Shown in pieces: positions 34,127 through 43,385 of a stretch of DNA of 64,000 nt. The notes under the pieces are model-generated. The model ran no database searches, was not told the origin of the DNA, and saw only the letters and a program-made list of their open reading frames with translations. The position numbers and the translations under genes are program-made. Source of the DNA: JBGNFV01 sp049645705 (lineage in GTDB: Bacteria > Bacteroidota > Bacteroidia > Cytophagales > Cyclobacteriaceae); contig JBARUK010000088.1 in NCBI GenBank assembly GCA_049645705.1, forward strand, positions 1 to 64,000, given 5' to 3'. The stretch's first letter is position 1. The number at the start of each line of letters is the position of its first letter.

Positions 34127-34161
34127 TAAGAATAAAAAGAGGGGACTGGTGTCCCCTCTTT
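34127..34161 (-). terminator. Terminator-like hairpin immediately upstream of rimP
   Basis: On the minus strand, perfect 11-base arms (34161-34151 and 34146-34136) with a four-base loop run into TTTTTATT, ending about ten bases before the rimP ATG. No gene lies upstream on this strand for at least 1.9 kb. It could be an attenuator in the leader of the rimP-nusA-infB operon or the end of an unannotated short RNA. Confidence 0.75.
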
Positions 34162-34311
34162 ACTCTTGACAATATTTTCAAATACAAAGGTAGGAAAATT
34201 ATTACGCTTAGCAAATAATTTCGGCTAACCAGCTCCGTTTTCGTAACTTAGCGACTGCCCGGAGGAGCAGCTTTACGGGCGACCAGTGTAAACCTGTCAA
34301 AAGCCAACCGC

Positions 34312-35334
34312 ATGAATTGTATTCGTACGATTAAGACCACCCTGTTAACTGCTATCTGCCTGATTGTGTTCGGGTGTGGTGATGAAAAGAAAGAAAGTGA
34401 GGGAGAAAACTCTTCTGCCGAACCGGCAAAGGAAAATACTGCTGAGCCTGCAGTCAATGTACCTGACTTTAGTGCAGACTCTGCCTATGCGTATATAGAC
34501 AAGCAGGTGAGCTTTGGCCCGCGGGTACCGGGTATGGACAGCCATACGGCCGCAGGAGACTACCTGGTGCAGAAACTTGAAGCCTTTGGAGGGCAGGTGC
34601 AGCAGCAGACATTCCGGGCAGAGGCATATGACGGCACTATGCTGCCGCTCCGCAATATCTTTGCTGCCTTCTACCCTAAAAAACCGAGGCGGATACTGCT
34701 GGCAGCTCACTGGGACACGCGGCCATTTGCAGACAAGGACGATGAACGCCAGAAGGAGCCTATACTGGGAGCAAACGACGGAGGCAGTGGTGTAGGCGTA
34801 TTACTGGAAATAGCACGTCTGCTACAGGAAAATGAGCCAGCAGTAGGCGTGGACATTATCCTGTTTGACGGAGAAGACTATGGCCAGCCACAGTGGGACA
34901 CGGACTATCGCGACAAGGGCGAAACCTACTGTCTGGGCTCTCAATACTGGGCTCAGAATAAGATGCCGGCTAACTATGCGGCTTACTACGGTATACTGCT
35001 GGACATGGTGGGAGCAGAAAATGCCCGCTTCGGCCGCGAGTACTACAGCCAGGAAAACGCCCCTTCTATCCTTAATAATGTGTGGAGGATGGCGCAAACT
35101 CTCGGGCACAGCGACTTCTTTTTGAATGAACGCGCAGGGGCTATCACGGATGATCACTACTTTGTGAACCAGGCGGGAATACCCATGATCGATATTATCG
35201 AGTACCACCCGCAGACCTTTTTTGGGTGGTACCACCATACGCACGATGACAATATGGACGTAATAAGCCGCCGCACGCTGAATGCGGTGGGTGAAACGGT
35301 CACTCACGTGGTGTATACTGAAAGAGGCACCTGA
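34312..35334 (+). CDS. M28-family lipoprotein, glutaminyl-cyclase-like
   Basis: 340 residues with lipobox VFGC (Cys22), a Ser/Glu-rich linker, and an M28 zinc-enzyme domain. Motifs: LLAAHWDTRPFAD (zinc His/Asp), GANDGGSGVGVLLE, ILFDGEDYG (acidic catalytic position), LLDMVGAE and the late HHTHDDNMD with the last His ligand. The AHWDTRPFAD and FDGEDYG forms are typical of glutaminyl-peptide cyclotransferases and their bacterial relatives, which convert N-terminal glutamine to pyroglutamate. An aminopeptidase role is also possible. It is lipid-anchored and outside the cytoplasm, divergent from rimP. Confidence 0.88.
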   Translation: MNCIRTIKTTLLTAICLIVFGCGDEKKESEGENSSAEPAKENTAEPAVNVPDFSADSAYAYIDKQVSFGPRVPGMDSHTAAGDYLVQKLEAFGGQVQQQTFRAEAYDGTMLPLRNIFAAFYPKKPRRILLAAHWDTRPFADKDDERQKEPILGANDGGSGVGVLLEIARLLQENEPAVGVDIILFDGEDYGQPQWDTDYRDKGETYCLGSQYWAQNKMPANYAAYYGILLDMVGAENARFGREYYSQENAPSILNNVWRMAQTLGHSDFFLNERAGAITDDHYFVNQAGIPMIDIIEYHPQTFFGWYHHTHDDNMDVISRRTLNAVGETVTHVVYTERGT

Positions 35335-35348
35335 GCTGATAGAAAAAC

Positions 35349-35377
35349 AAAAGCAGGGCCTAAAGGCGCCTGCTTTT
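35349..35377 (+). terminator. Terminator of the cyclase-like gene
   Basis: Nine-base perfect arms (35349-35357 and 35369-35377) with extra GCC/GGC pairing inside, ending in four T, 15 bases after the stop. Confidence 0.75.
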
Positions 35378-36154
35378 GAAAATATACTGCAAAAACCCAT
35401 TGATCTGACCGGATTATGCCGGTACGCCGGAAAAATTGGGTATTTAAAAACCGGCGAACGACAAACCCGGCCGTCAATTCAATAATAAGACAACCAGGCT
35501 ATACCGTTTCCATAAAGCAAATAGAAATTACTACACAATAGGGGCATAGCCATTGAATCAAGGGGGGGTCTCTCGCTTATATCATATTGAGGGCGTGGGC
35601 TTTTAGTAGTCTCTGATGTGTATTCCTTTATAAACTCGTGAAGTGATCTTATCAACCATTCATAATCGTGGTTGCCATCAGTATTACTTCTTGCACTTGA
35701 CCGGATAGTCTAATCCTCTGTACGCTCTTAAAAATGGCAATCGGCAGGGTCTTTAATGCCAGTGTGTTTAAACTGCTTTTTGAATCCTGGATTTTGCGAT
35801 TGATAACCAACCTAAGGTTGCTTTAAGAGCTGTATGCTTTATACATGCAACCTTTTTAGCAATGGCCATCATCAAAATATTCAATTTGTTAGCACCAGGT
35901 GTAATACCTGGCTAAGACGAACAATAGTCAAAGGACACCCCTACTCAAGACGTTTTAAAAACGGTTAAGTAACGGTTCAGCATCGGACCAGAGACAGGGA
36001 AAAAAGCGGACAGAAAAGGGCAGGTGGTGTAAAAGGGTATCCAGTGAAAATACAATTTATAATCGAATAGTCAAATGAAGTCTTATGCTATTTTACTTTG
36101 TTTGCAATCCTTAACCTGATGGCTATACACAGGGGGGAGTGAACAGGAAAGGCC
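35378..36154. other. Gene-free stretch with a weak decayed-frame signal
   Basis: About 780 bases without a supported gene. On the minus strand, one frame between roughly 35800 and 35479 reads as protein-like text broken by two stops (FKKQFKHTGIKDPADCHF, stop, ERTED, stop, then SNTDGNHDYEWLIRSLHEFI and onward to TGA at 35479). This may be a decayed gene, but length and composition are not beyond chance and I cannot name a family. No terminal inverted repeats were found. Confidence 0.3.
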
Positions 36155-37189
36155 TTACCTCGGTCCGCTGGTGGATGGCGGATTGATCCGGAACGATAGC
36201 ACAACTTCATGGCTGCTATCTCCTAACTGGCTTACGGCATCGTCGGTAATGAACTCATAGGTATAGTTGATACCGTACTGCGCGCGGTATTTAAACCCAA
36301 AAGTAACACCGGCAGAGCGGCCGTATTTGTAAATAAGTCCGCCCGATACCTGGTCACGCCATATGGCCAGTGCCATGGCAGAAGCCTGCAGCTCATTCAT
36401 TTCGTCATAGCGCACAAGTACGGCGGGATTGATCTTCCATACTGAGAGCGGAAACTCTATGGTACCTCCTGCCACCAGCGAATGAAATGTGTAGTTTACC
36501 TGCGTAGTGGTAGAGTTATCCGGGTCCAGTGCGGCCTCGGTAATGCTGTGCATGGCGTAACCCAGGTAGAACCTGTCTGAATAAACCGAAAGGCCGAGGT
36601 CTACATTGAGGAAGTTGCGTGAGGTACCTCTGCTGATAAGACTGAAGTACACAAAGTCATTGACGCCGTCTCTGGGGCGAAGCTCTCCCGGATCTAGACG
36701 TGGATTGACCAGCTCCAGCCCGATACCTGCAGATGCTTTGAACTTACTGGTAACGGGTATATGTATGCTGTAATTGCCACTGATACGGTTGGTACTGAAT
36801 GGCCCGGACTCATACCGGGATATAAAGAAGCCCAGACCGTGCTTTAGTTCGTTTTTGCCCCCTTCGCGTAACCGGGCCACCTCTTCTGAAGAGGTACTGG
36901 TACGCATGGTCTGCTCCGAGCGGAACAGCTCGCGGTAGCGGGTAATAGCACCCGAACCACCGGCAAAGACTGTATTGGGCCCGCCATCGAAGCCGGTAAA
37001 GGGCTGCCTGAAACCTGCCTGCACCTGCCATTCGGTATTCATACCACTCAGTGCGGGATTAAAAGCATAGAGGGTCTGATCGAACCGGGAGAAGAGCAAT
37101 GCCTCCTGCGCCAGTGTCTGTATACCTGTGGCTGTAATAAGAACTAGTGAAAAGGCTAAAATCCGCAGCCTCATTGTATCAATCAGCAT
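36155..37189 (-). CDS. PorP/SprF-type type IX secretion membrane protein
   Basis: About 345 residues from ATG 37189, 11 bases after the upstream adhesin stop. An alternative ATG five codons in also opens the signal peptide (MRLRILAFSLVLITATGIQT). The mature part has the family features FDQTLYAFNPALSGMN near the start, HGLGFFISRY, GLELVNPRLDPG, LGLSVYSDRFYLGYAMHSIT and repeated barrel strands to the end (EVVLSFRINPPS). PorP/SprF proteins are outer-membrane partners encoded beside type B sorting-domain cargo and help its surface attachment. The adjacency to such an adhesin matches that rule. Confidence 0.9.
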   Translation of the reverse strand: MLIDTMRLRILAFSLVLITATGIQTLAQEALLFSRFDQTLYAFNPALSGMNTEWQVQAGFRQPFTGFDGGPNTVFAGGSGAITRYRELFRSEQTMRTSTSSEEVARLREGGKNELKHGLGFFISRYESGPFSTNRISGNYSIHIPVTSKFKASAGIGLELVNPRLDPGELRPRDGVNDFVYFSLISRGTSRNFLNVDLGLSVYSDRFYLGYAMHSITEAALDPDNSTTTQVNYTFHSLVAGGTIEFPLSVWKINPAVLVRYDEMNELQASAMALAIWRDQVSGGLIYKYGRSAGVTFGFKYRAQYGINYTYEFITDDAVSQLGDSSHEVVLSFRINPPSTSGPR

Positions 37190-37199
37190 AAATGTAATC

Positions 37200-40148
37200 T
37201 CATCTTTCCAGAAGCAATGTGCCGGTGAGCCGCTGAGGATTGCTCCCGCGAATCTCAACCACATAATAGTATGTTCCGTCCGGCGCTTCACGCCCGTTTA
37301 CGGTTCCGTCCCACTCTACCCCGGGGTCTGTGGTGTCAAACATCACATCTCCCGCACGGTTCAGTACCAGCACACGTACGGGATCGGTCAGGCTGAGGTG
37401 AGATACCCCCCAGGTATTATTATCATCTGTACCACCGGGGGTGAGCAGGTTATATATGACATCTTCCAGCCCCAGAAGGCGTGGTTCGTATACCTGTACC
37501 TGAAAAGACTCTTCTATAAAAGCCCCGGCAGCGTCTGTAACTCTCACTCTTATGGAATAGTTACCTACTGTGTCCAGTGATACACCCGGTGCTACTACCA
37601 GCCTGTTTTGTCTTGCCTCGAACAGGTTGTTATTATCGTCTCCTTCACCTGACACCAGGGTGTAGGTGTGAGAGTCCCCGAGGTCTACGTCTTCTACAAT
37701 GAATCTTCCGACAAGGATGCCTTCTCCCGTACCCGTTTCCAGCGAGTCGGCATTGAGTTCCAGCAGTTGGGGTGTATCGTTTATGTTTACAATGGTAAGG
37801 GTAAAGTTGGTACTGGCAGAGTTACCGTCCTGATCAGTGGCAATGACCTGAAGCTCTTCCTCTCCTACGTCCTGGTTCAGAGGCGTGCCACTGATGGTAC
37901 GGGTGAGCGGATCGAAATTGATCCACGCGGGAAGGGCCGGATCAATAAAATGCACCAGCTCATATGTCAGTATATCTCCCGGATCCCTGAAAACTTCCTC
38001 TGAAATGGTATAGGAGTAGGCTACGTCTTCATCTATGGTCTGGTCGGGTATGCCCTGTACTACGACTGGCGGATTATCTATTTCTGCCACAAAGATGTCG
38101 AACCGCCTCTCTGACAGTTGTCCGCCATCGCTATCTCTCAGTATAAACCTAAAAAAGTCTTCATCGGTACTGTTACCGGAATGACGATAGGACAATCTCC
38201 CGGCATTTATATCTGCCTGGGTGAATGTCTGATTTGCCCCCAGCACATTATTGCCTTTTCTCAGTTCTCCTCCGGAGGGTGCCGAAGTGAGGGTATAGGT
38301 GAGCTGGACAGCACTGTTATCTTTATCAGTGGCCAGCAGACTCTGGTCGGTAATAGTAGCGGTGGCCCCCAGGTCTATGGACAGTCCGTTATTGTTGACA
38401 ATGGTAGGCGGGTCGTTTACCGGCGTCACATTTATATTTACAGTAAACGTACTGATGGTCCCGCCTGCGCCGTCACTTACCCGGACTCTGAAGCTGTCGC
38501 TGGTGGTTTCGGAATCATCGTGGCGGTACAGGAGCCTGCCCTGGTTTATATCACTTTGTGCAAAAACGGTCGGACTGGAATTGCCATTCAGTAAAAGGGT
38601 GCCGTTTTGTACCTGGGTAACGACTGAGTAGGTTATGTCCCGGCTATTCTGATCTGAATCGCTTACTAACAGGTTAGTATCAGTGATAGTTACGGAAGCC
38701 CCTTCGGCTACATTGATCGCGTTGTTGTTAACCAATACAGGTGGGTCATTGACATTATTTACTGTCAGGCTAAACTCCTGCCGGGAGAGGTTTATCCCAT
38801 CTGTAAGCTGAATAACAATGGTATAAGGTCCGGCCGCTGCATCGGCATCTCCGGGCGTGCCTGTAAGCTGTGCAGTCGGTGAAGGGGTACCGTTGTTAGT
38901 GGCTGTAAAGGTGAGCCAGTCGGGCATTTGTATGGCTACGATGACCAGGTTATCATTTTCAGGATCCGTAGCAGTAATATTGTATATGTACTGTAGGCCT
39001 TCGGTGGCTACCATGTTAGCGGTAGAGCTTATGGATGGAGACTCATTTACCTGGGCATTCGTCTCAAAGGAGCCTGCGTCCGGGTCATCCAATCTTAAAA
39101 ACCGGCGTGTATCAAAGTCCGGGAGTGGCTTCCTGGAGAAATCCTTTGCCGGTGAGCTTTCCTGGATACTATGGTTTCTGACTGCACCCCCGTTTTTATT
39201 CAGGTTGCCCAGGGCTATCTCGGTATTAGGCAGATCATCCTTATCGAACACAGCGGGCTCATCGTCAGCAATATTATTTTTAGAGTCTACGTCGTAGTTA
39301 CCATTTACGGATATAGAGTTTAAGCCATTTTCTGAATAGATACTGTTCCGGAAGACCACTTTGGCATCTGCCCCATTACTAGCGAGCATGATGGCGTCTG
39401 AGATGTTGGCCGCAAAACGCAAGTCGTTATTCTGATAGAACGTGTTATTTATAAAATTAAATCTACTGTTATCGTTACTGCTGGCCACTCCCAAAATAGC
39501 ACCGCCGCCGCGAGCAGCAAACAGTCCCCGCTGGGTATTCTGGCTGAATGTGCAGTTCTCTATATCTATTTCACGGTCTGTGTCCAGGTAGATGGCACCG
39601 CCGCCCCCGCTACTGGAGGCAGGCGTAGTAACGAAGTTTGAGAGAAAGAGGGTTCTGGAAACAAACAGCCGCCCCCGGTCGATGACGGCGATAGCGCCGC
39701 CTGCCTGGGCAGCATTGTTGTTAGTAAATTCACAATCTGCAACATCCAGGCCGGCTGACGAGCCGTCGACCAGGACTGCTGCCCCGGCTGTTCCGGAACT
39801 GCCGAGGTCCAGGCGCAGGTTACGCAAAGTCAGGGTACCATCTGTTACATTGAATATGCGGGTTTCGCCTGTATTATCGCTGTCAGAGTCACCGCTGATA
39901 GTAAGCCGGTCGGCTCCCGGGCCCATCAGGGTAAGAGACTTACTTAGGGTTATCTGGGTGTTGAGTCTGATGACTGAACCCGGCTCCAGTGCAAATACAA
40001 TAATGCTTCCGGAGGCTGCATTGGTTATTACCTGCCGCAAAGACCCTTCGCCTGAGTTGGCTGTACTGGTCACTATCTGGGCCACAGAGGCCTGAGATGT
40101 CAGTGCCAGTATAGATAGAATGAGAAAAAGTTTCGAAACGTTGCGCAT
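37200..40148 (-). CDS. Secreted adhesin: beta-helix plus cadherin-like repeats, T9SS type B tail
   Basis: 982 residues. A signal peptide (ending SVAQ) is followed by a parallel beta-helix region (about 30-350) with repeated NCTF/DCEF-N-N elements. Then come Ig/cadherin-like units, including Cadherin_3/CSPG-type repeats (NDPPVLVNNNAINVAEGASV and NDPPTIVNNNGLSIDLGATA) and DQDGNSASTNF-type units. The last 90 residues (VLVLNRAGDVMFDTTDPGVE, APDGTYYYVVEIRG, LLLER) form a type IX type B sorting domain. Export and surface attachment by the SprF-like protein encoded just downstream are expected. Calcium binding by Asp-rich loops is plausible. Confidence 0.92.
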   Translation of the reverse strand: MRNVSKLFLILSILALTSQASVAQIVTSTANSGEGSLRQVITNAASGSIIVFALEPGSVIRLNTQITLSKSLTLMGPGADRLTISGDSDSDNTGETRIFNVTDGTLTLRNLRLDLGSSGTAGAAVLVDGSSAGLDVADCEFTNNNAAQAGGAIAVIDRGRLFVSRTLFLSNFVTTPASSSGGGGAIYLDTDREIDIENCTFSQNTQRGLFAARGGGAILGVASSNDNSRFNFINNTFYQNNDLRFAANISDAIMLASNGADAKVVFRNSIYSENGLNSISVNGNYDVDSKNNIADDEPAVFDKDDLPNTEIALGNLNKNGGAVRNHSIQESSPAKDFSRKPLPDFDTRRFLRLDDPDAGSFETNAQVNESPSISSTANMVATEGLQYIYNITATDPENDNLVIVAIQMPDWLTFTATNNGTPSPTAQLTGTPGDADAAAGPYTIVIQLTDGINLSRQEFSLTVNNVNDPPVLVNNNAINVAEGASVTITDTNLLVSDSDQNSRDITYSVVTQVQNGTLLLNGNSSPTVFAQSDINQGRLLYRHDDSETTSDSFRVRVSDGAGGTISTFTVNINVTPVNDPPTIVNNNGLSIDLGATATITDQSLLATDKDNSAVQLTYTLTSAPSGGELRKGNNVLGANQTFTQADINAGRLSYRHSGNSTDEDFFRFILRDSDGGQLSERRFDIFVAEIDNPPVVVQGIPDQTIDEDVAYSYTISEEVFRDPGDILTYELVHFIDPALPAWINFDPLTRTISGTPLNQDVGEEELQVIATDQDGNSASTNFTLTIVNINDTPQLLELNADSLETGTGEGILVGRFIVEDVDLGDSHTYTLVSGEGDDNNNLFEARQNRLVVAPGVSLDTVGNYSIRVRVTDAAGAFIEESFQVQVYEPRLLGLEDVIYNLLTPGGTDDNNTWGVSHLSLTDPVRVLVLNRAGDVMFDTTDPGVEWDGTVNGREAPDGTYYYVVEIRGSNPQRLTGTLLLER

Positions 40149-40249
40149 AAACGGAATACCGTATTCTTAAAAAATTTAACGAAAAAGCGCTTACAATAAA
40201 AAGTGAAAATTATTAAATAATATTTACTTATCAGTAAGAACCGCAAAAT

Positions 40250-41083
40250 TTATCCCTTGAAGGGCGAACCACATGCATGACAAAAGACTGCATTTTCTTT
40301 ATGCCCAACTGCCCCGCAGTTCTCGCATTTATTACGTTCTTCTGCCTGCCGGGTCTTATCTTCCGCCCGGGACAACTCTACGGAAATTATGCCGGTAGGC
40401 ACGGCTATTATGCCATATCCCAATATCATGACAACTGCGGCCAGGGTTTGTCCTATGGTAGTCTGTGGAGCTATGTCTCCATATCCAACTGTAGTTAGAG
40501 TCACTATGGCCCAGTAAATGCTCTTTGGTATGCTGGTAAAGCCATACTCGGGCCCTTCTATAAGGTACATGATAGACCCAATGATGAGGGTCATGGCTGT
40601 AACCGCACCTAAAAAAACGGTGATCTTGGCCGCACTTGCATACATGGCCTTCTTTAATATTTCGGCCTCTCCCAGGTAGCGCGAAAGTTTCAGTATCCTG
40701 AATATACGCAAAAGTCTTAGTCCCCTCACCACCAGCAGGTATTGGGATCCGGTAAGTATCAGGCTCAGATAGGTGGGCAAGATGGAAAAGAAGTCTACCA
40801 GGCCGTAAAAGCTAAAGATGTATCGCCAGGCCTTACCGGCGGAGATTACCCTTAGTATGTATTCTACAGTAAATAATATTGTAAATACCCACTCCAGGGT
40901 ACGCAGTAAACCTAAATATTCAGACCTGATACCCTGCACACTCTCCAGTATCACAATCATGATACTACAAACAATAGCGATGAGCAGTGCAATGTCAAAA
41001 CCTTTTCCCGCAGGCGTATCAGCTTCGAAAATTACTTCGTGCAGATGCTTTCGCCAGGGTTGTTTTATTACAGTTTTGTCCAC
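40250..41083 (-). CDS. Voltage-gated potassium channel with C-terminal zinc ribbon
   Basis: 277 residues with the six-helix channel plan. S4 has regularly spaced arginines (RGLRLLRIFRILKLSRYL, residues 120-137), and the pore has the potassium selectivity filter TTVGYGD (197-203). After the last helix a short charged linker leads to CENC (253-256) and CHAC (268-271), a CxxC-x11-CxxC zinc ribbon that ends the protein. The inner-membrane location is clear. The ribbon is probably a small cytoplasmic domain that aids assembly or senses a ligand, but this is inference. No neighbour suggests a pathway. Confidence 0.92.
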   Translation of the reverse strand: MDKTVIKQPWRKHLHEVIFEADTPAGKGFDIALLIAIVCSIMIVILESVQGIRSEYLGLLRTLEWVFTILFTVEYILRVISAGKAWRYIFSFYGLVDFFSILPTYLSLILTGSQYLLVVRGLRLLRIFRILKLSRYLGEAEILKKAMYASAAKITVFLGAVTAMTLIIGSIMYLIEGPEYGFTSIPKSIYWAIVTLTTVGYGDIAPQTTIGQTLAAVVMILGYGIIAVPTGIISVELSRAEDKTRQAEERNKCENCGAVGHKENAVFCHACGSPFKG

Positions 41084-41390
41084 AGAATAGAAGGGTTATT
41101 TACTACCTGATGCCAAAGATACTTAATCTACGGACTATCAGGGCAGCGTATTGTTTTTAGGCAATATTAAAATGAGTCGTATCTCAAAGTAACATAATTT
41201 ATCGGGGCGTGAGAGCATAAAAAAAGGTGCCGGACTTTGCCGGACACCCTGAACCTAAATAAACATGAAAATTACTCTCATATACGATAGCGGTTTGCCT
41301 ATAGTTTTACTTACCACAAAAAATATGTGTACTTACATGAGATCAGATAAAAGATGTTCATGAAAGCCGTCCAGATAGGACCAGGCACTT
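41084..41390. other. Gene-free stretch with a terminator
   Basis: About 300 bases between two minus-strand genes. Apart from the hairpin at 41219-41248, nothing stands out. A 31-codon plus-strand frame from about 41264 is not credible as a gene. Confidence 0.4.
41219..41248 (-). terminator. Probable terminator of the hypothetical gene at 41391
   Basis: On the minus strand GGTG-T-CCGG pairs with CCGG-CACC (one bulged base, six-base loop) followed by seven T. It lies about 140 bases after the stop. Confidence 0.7.
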
Positions 41391-41843
41391 CTAGACAATG
41401 CTTTCAGATTGTACCTCCTTCACTATTTTCAAAGGGTAAGCTTCTGTGATCTTCTCGTATATTTCTTTTAGCCGCTCTATAGCTTCATCCAGTGTTTCTA
41501 TCCTATCCAGTTCGATGCTATCATCTTTATCTAGCAGGTAAATGTGGTAATAGCGATCACTACTTTGGCGAATGGTGATCTCAGGTAGCCCTGATCTTAT
41601 ATCATGTCTATCGAACTGCCAGCTAAATATCCGGGTATACACTTTTATGCCTGTTTCGGTTGCCTTTAGTAATCTTTCAGGGTAGATGATATTGATGATC
41701 ACATAAACGGCGAGGGTAACTAAAAAATCTTCGCTAACTAAAGCTGAAAAGCCCAGAAACATACCTAGAAAGGCCAACCAGCGATCCTTATGATAGTCGT
41801 CAATGACTATGGATCGGGTGTCATGTGAGTTCCATGGCAGCAT
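41391..41843 (-). CDS. Hypothetical membrane protein, 150 residues
   Basis: The N-terminal third carries one or two hydrophobic helices (WLAFLGMFLGFSALVS, FLVTLAVYVIINIIY), followed by a soluble part with alternating strands and a helical end (LDEAIERLKEIYEKITEAYP). It resembles small bacterial proteins with a membrane hairpin and a cytosolic domain. I do not recognise a family. It is divergent from radA with 55 bases between, so the two promoters overlap. Confidence 0.75.
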   Translation of the reverse strand: MLPWNSHDTRSIVIDDYHKDRWLAFLGMFLGFSALVSEDFLVTLAVYVIINIIYPERLLKATETGIKVYTRIFSWQFDRHDIRSGLPEITIRQSSDRYYHIYLLDKDDSIELDRIETLDEAIERLKEIYEKITEAYPLKIVKEVQSESIV

Positions 41844-41898
41844 ACCAATTGATTTGTCGGGACGAATGTTACTTTTGTAAAGATATAAACATACTGAA

Positions 41899-43278
41899 TT
41901 GGCTAAAACGAAAACAACGTATTTTTGCCAGAACTGCGGTGCACAGGCCGCAAAATGGCTGGGAAAATGCCCTTCCTGTCATGAATGGAACACCTACGTA
42001 GAGGAAGTGGTGGCTACCGGCAAGGCAGACAAAAGGGACTGGAAGCAGGGTGCAGGCGCCAGCGAACGCCGCGTAAACAAGCCCCAGACGCTGCAGGAGA
42101 TAACCTATCACGAGGAGGAGCGCACTGATACGAATGACAAAGAACTGAACCGGGTACTGGGAGGAGGCATAGTACCGGGATCGCTGGTGCTTATAGGCGG
42201 AGAGCCGGGCATAGGTAAGTCTACTCTTATGCTGCAGATCGCGCTGAAGCTCTCAGGCATGAAGATCCTGTACATATCGGGTGAGGAAAGTGCCCGGCAG
42301 ATAAAGATGCGTGCCTCCCGTATGAAGGCCCAGTCTGACACATGCTATATACTGACGGAGACGGGCACTCAGCAGATATTTAAACAACTGGAACATGTGG
42401 AGCCTGACATGGTGGTGGTAGACTCTATCCAGACTATGCACTCTGCCCACCTGGACTCTGCCGCAGGAAGTATCAGCCAGGTGCGGGAATGCACCGCAGA
42501 GTTTATGAAATACGCTAAAGAAACAGGCACCCCTGTATTTCTGATAGGCCACATAACTAAGGAGGGTACGCTGGCAGGGCCAAAGGTACTGGAACATATG
42601 GTAGACACGGTCCTTCAGTTTGAAGGTGACCGGCACCTTGCCTATCGCATATTGAGAACTACTAAGAATCGCTTTGGCAGTACCTCTGAGCTAGGGCTGT
42701 ACGAAATGCTTAGCGACGGACTGAGGGAGGTATCGAACCCCAGTGAAATACTGATCACGCAGCGTGATGAGGGCCTGAGCGGCGTGGCCATCGGTGCTAC
42801 GCTGGAGGGAAACAGACCCTTGCTCATAGAAATACAGTCGCTCGTGAGCATAAGTAATTACGGTACGCCACAGCGCAGCTCTACGGGCTTTGATAATAAG
42901 CGCCTGAATATGCTGCTGGCAGTACTGGAAAAGCGCGTGGGCTTCAAGCTGGGCGCGCAGGATGTTTTTATAAACCTGGCCGGTGGACTGAAGATAGAAG
43001 ACCCGGCTATGGACCTGGCAGTAGCCATGGCGCTCGTCTCTTCTTTTGAGGACCTTCCTATAGGTGATAAGATATGCTTTGCCGCCGAGACGGGCCTGGG
43101 CGGTGAGCTCAGAGCAGTAAACCGCCTGGAGCAGCGTATATCTGAAGCAGCCAAACTTGGGTTCAAAATCATCTACGTTAGCCGGTTCGGTATAAAAGGA
43201 CTGGACACGAAAAAATATGATATCGAAATAAAAGCCATGGGTAAGCTTCATGAGGTAATTCGCGACCTCTGGGGCTAA
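41899..43278 (+). CDS. radA: DNA repair protein RadA
   Basis: RadA (Sms) is a RecA-like, DnaB-type helicase that helps branch migration during recombination. 459 residues from TTG 41899. The N-terminal C4 zinc finger is CQNC (10-13) and CPSC (24-27). Walker A is GGEPGIGKS (100-108). The RadA signature TKNRFGSTSELG is present. The C-terminal third is a Lon-protease-like domain without a protease role (DPAMDLAVAMALVSSFEDLP, ETGLGGELRAV). It is complete and of usual length. Confidence 0.96.
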   Translation: MAKTKTTYFCQNCGAQAAKWLGKCPSCHEWNTYVEEVVATGKADKRDWKQGAGASERRVNKPQTLQEITYHEEERTDTNDKELNRVLGGGIVPGSLVLIGGEPGIGKSTLMLQIALKLSGMKILYISGEESARQIKMRASRMKAQSDTCYILTETGTQQIFKQLEHVEPDMVVVDSIQTMHSAHLDSAAGSISQVRECTAEFMKYAKETGTPVFLIGHITKEGTLAGPKVLEHMVDTVLQFEGDRHLAYRILRTTKNRFGSTSELGLYEMLSDGLREVSNPSEILITQRDEGLSGVAIGATLEGNRPLLIEIQSLVSISNYGTPQRSSTGFDNKRLNMLLAVLEKRVGFKLGAQDVFINLAGGLKIEDPAMDLAVAMALVSSFEDLPIGDKICFAAETGLGGELRAVNRLEQRISEAAKLGFKIIYVSRFGIKGLDTKKYDIEIKAMGKLHEVIRDLWG

Positions 43279-43385
43279 GTTTATCAGGAGAAACGTTTCG
43301 TAGCGGCTGTTTTTTTGTATCAATTATTCAGATTCTTCTGGATAACTTTACGGAGAAACTAAGAGGAACTGCTACCTGAATAAAC

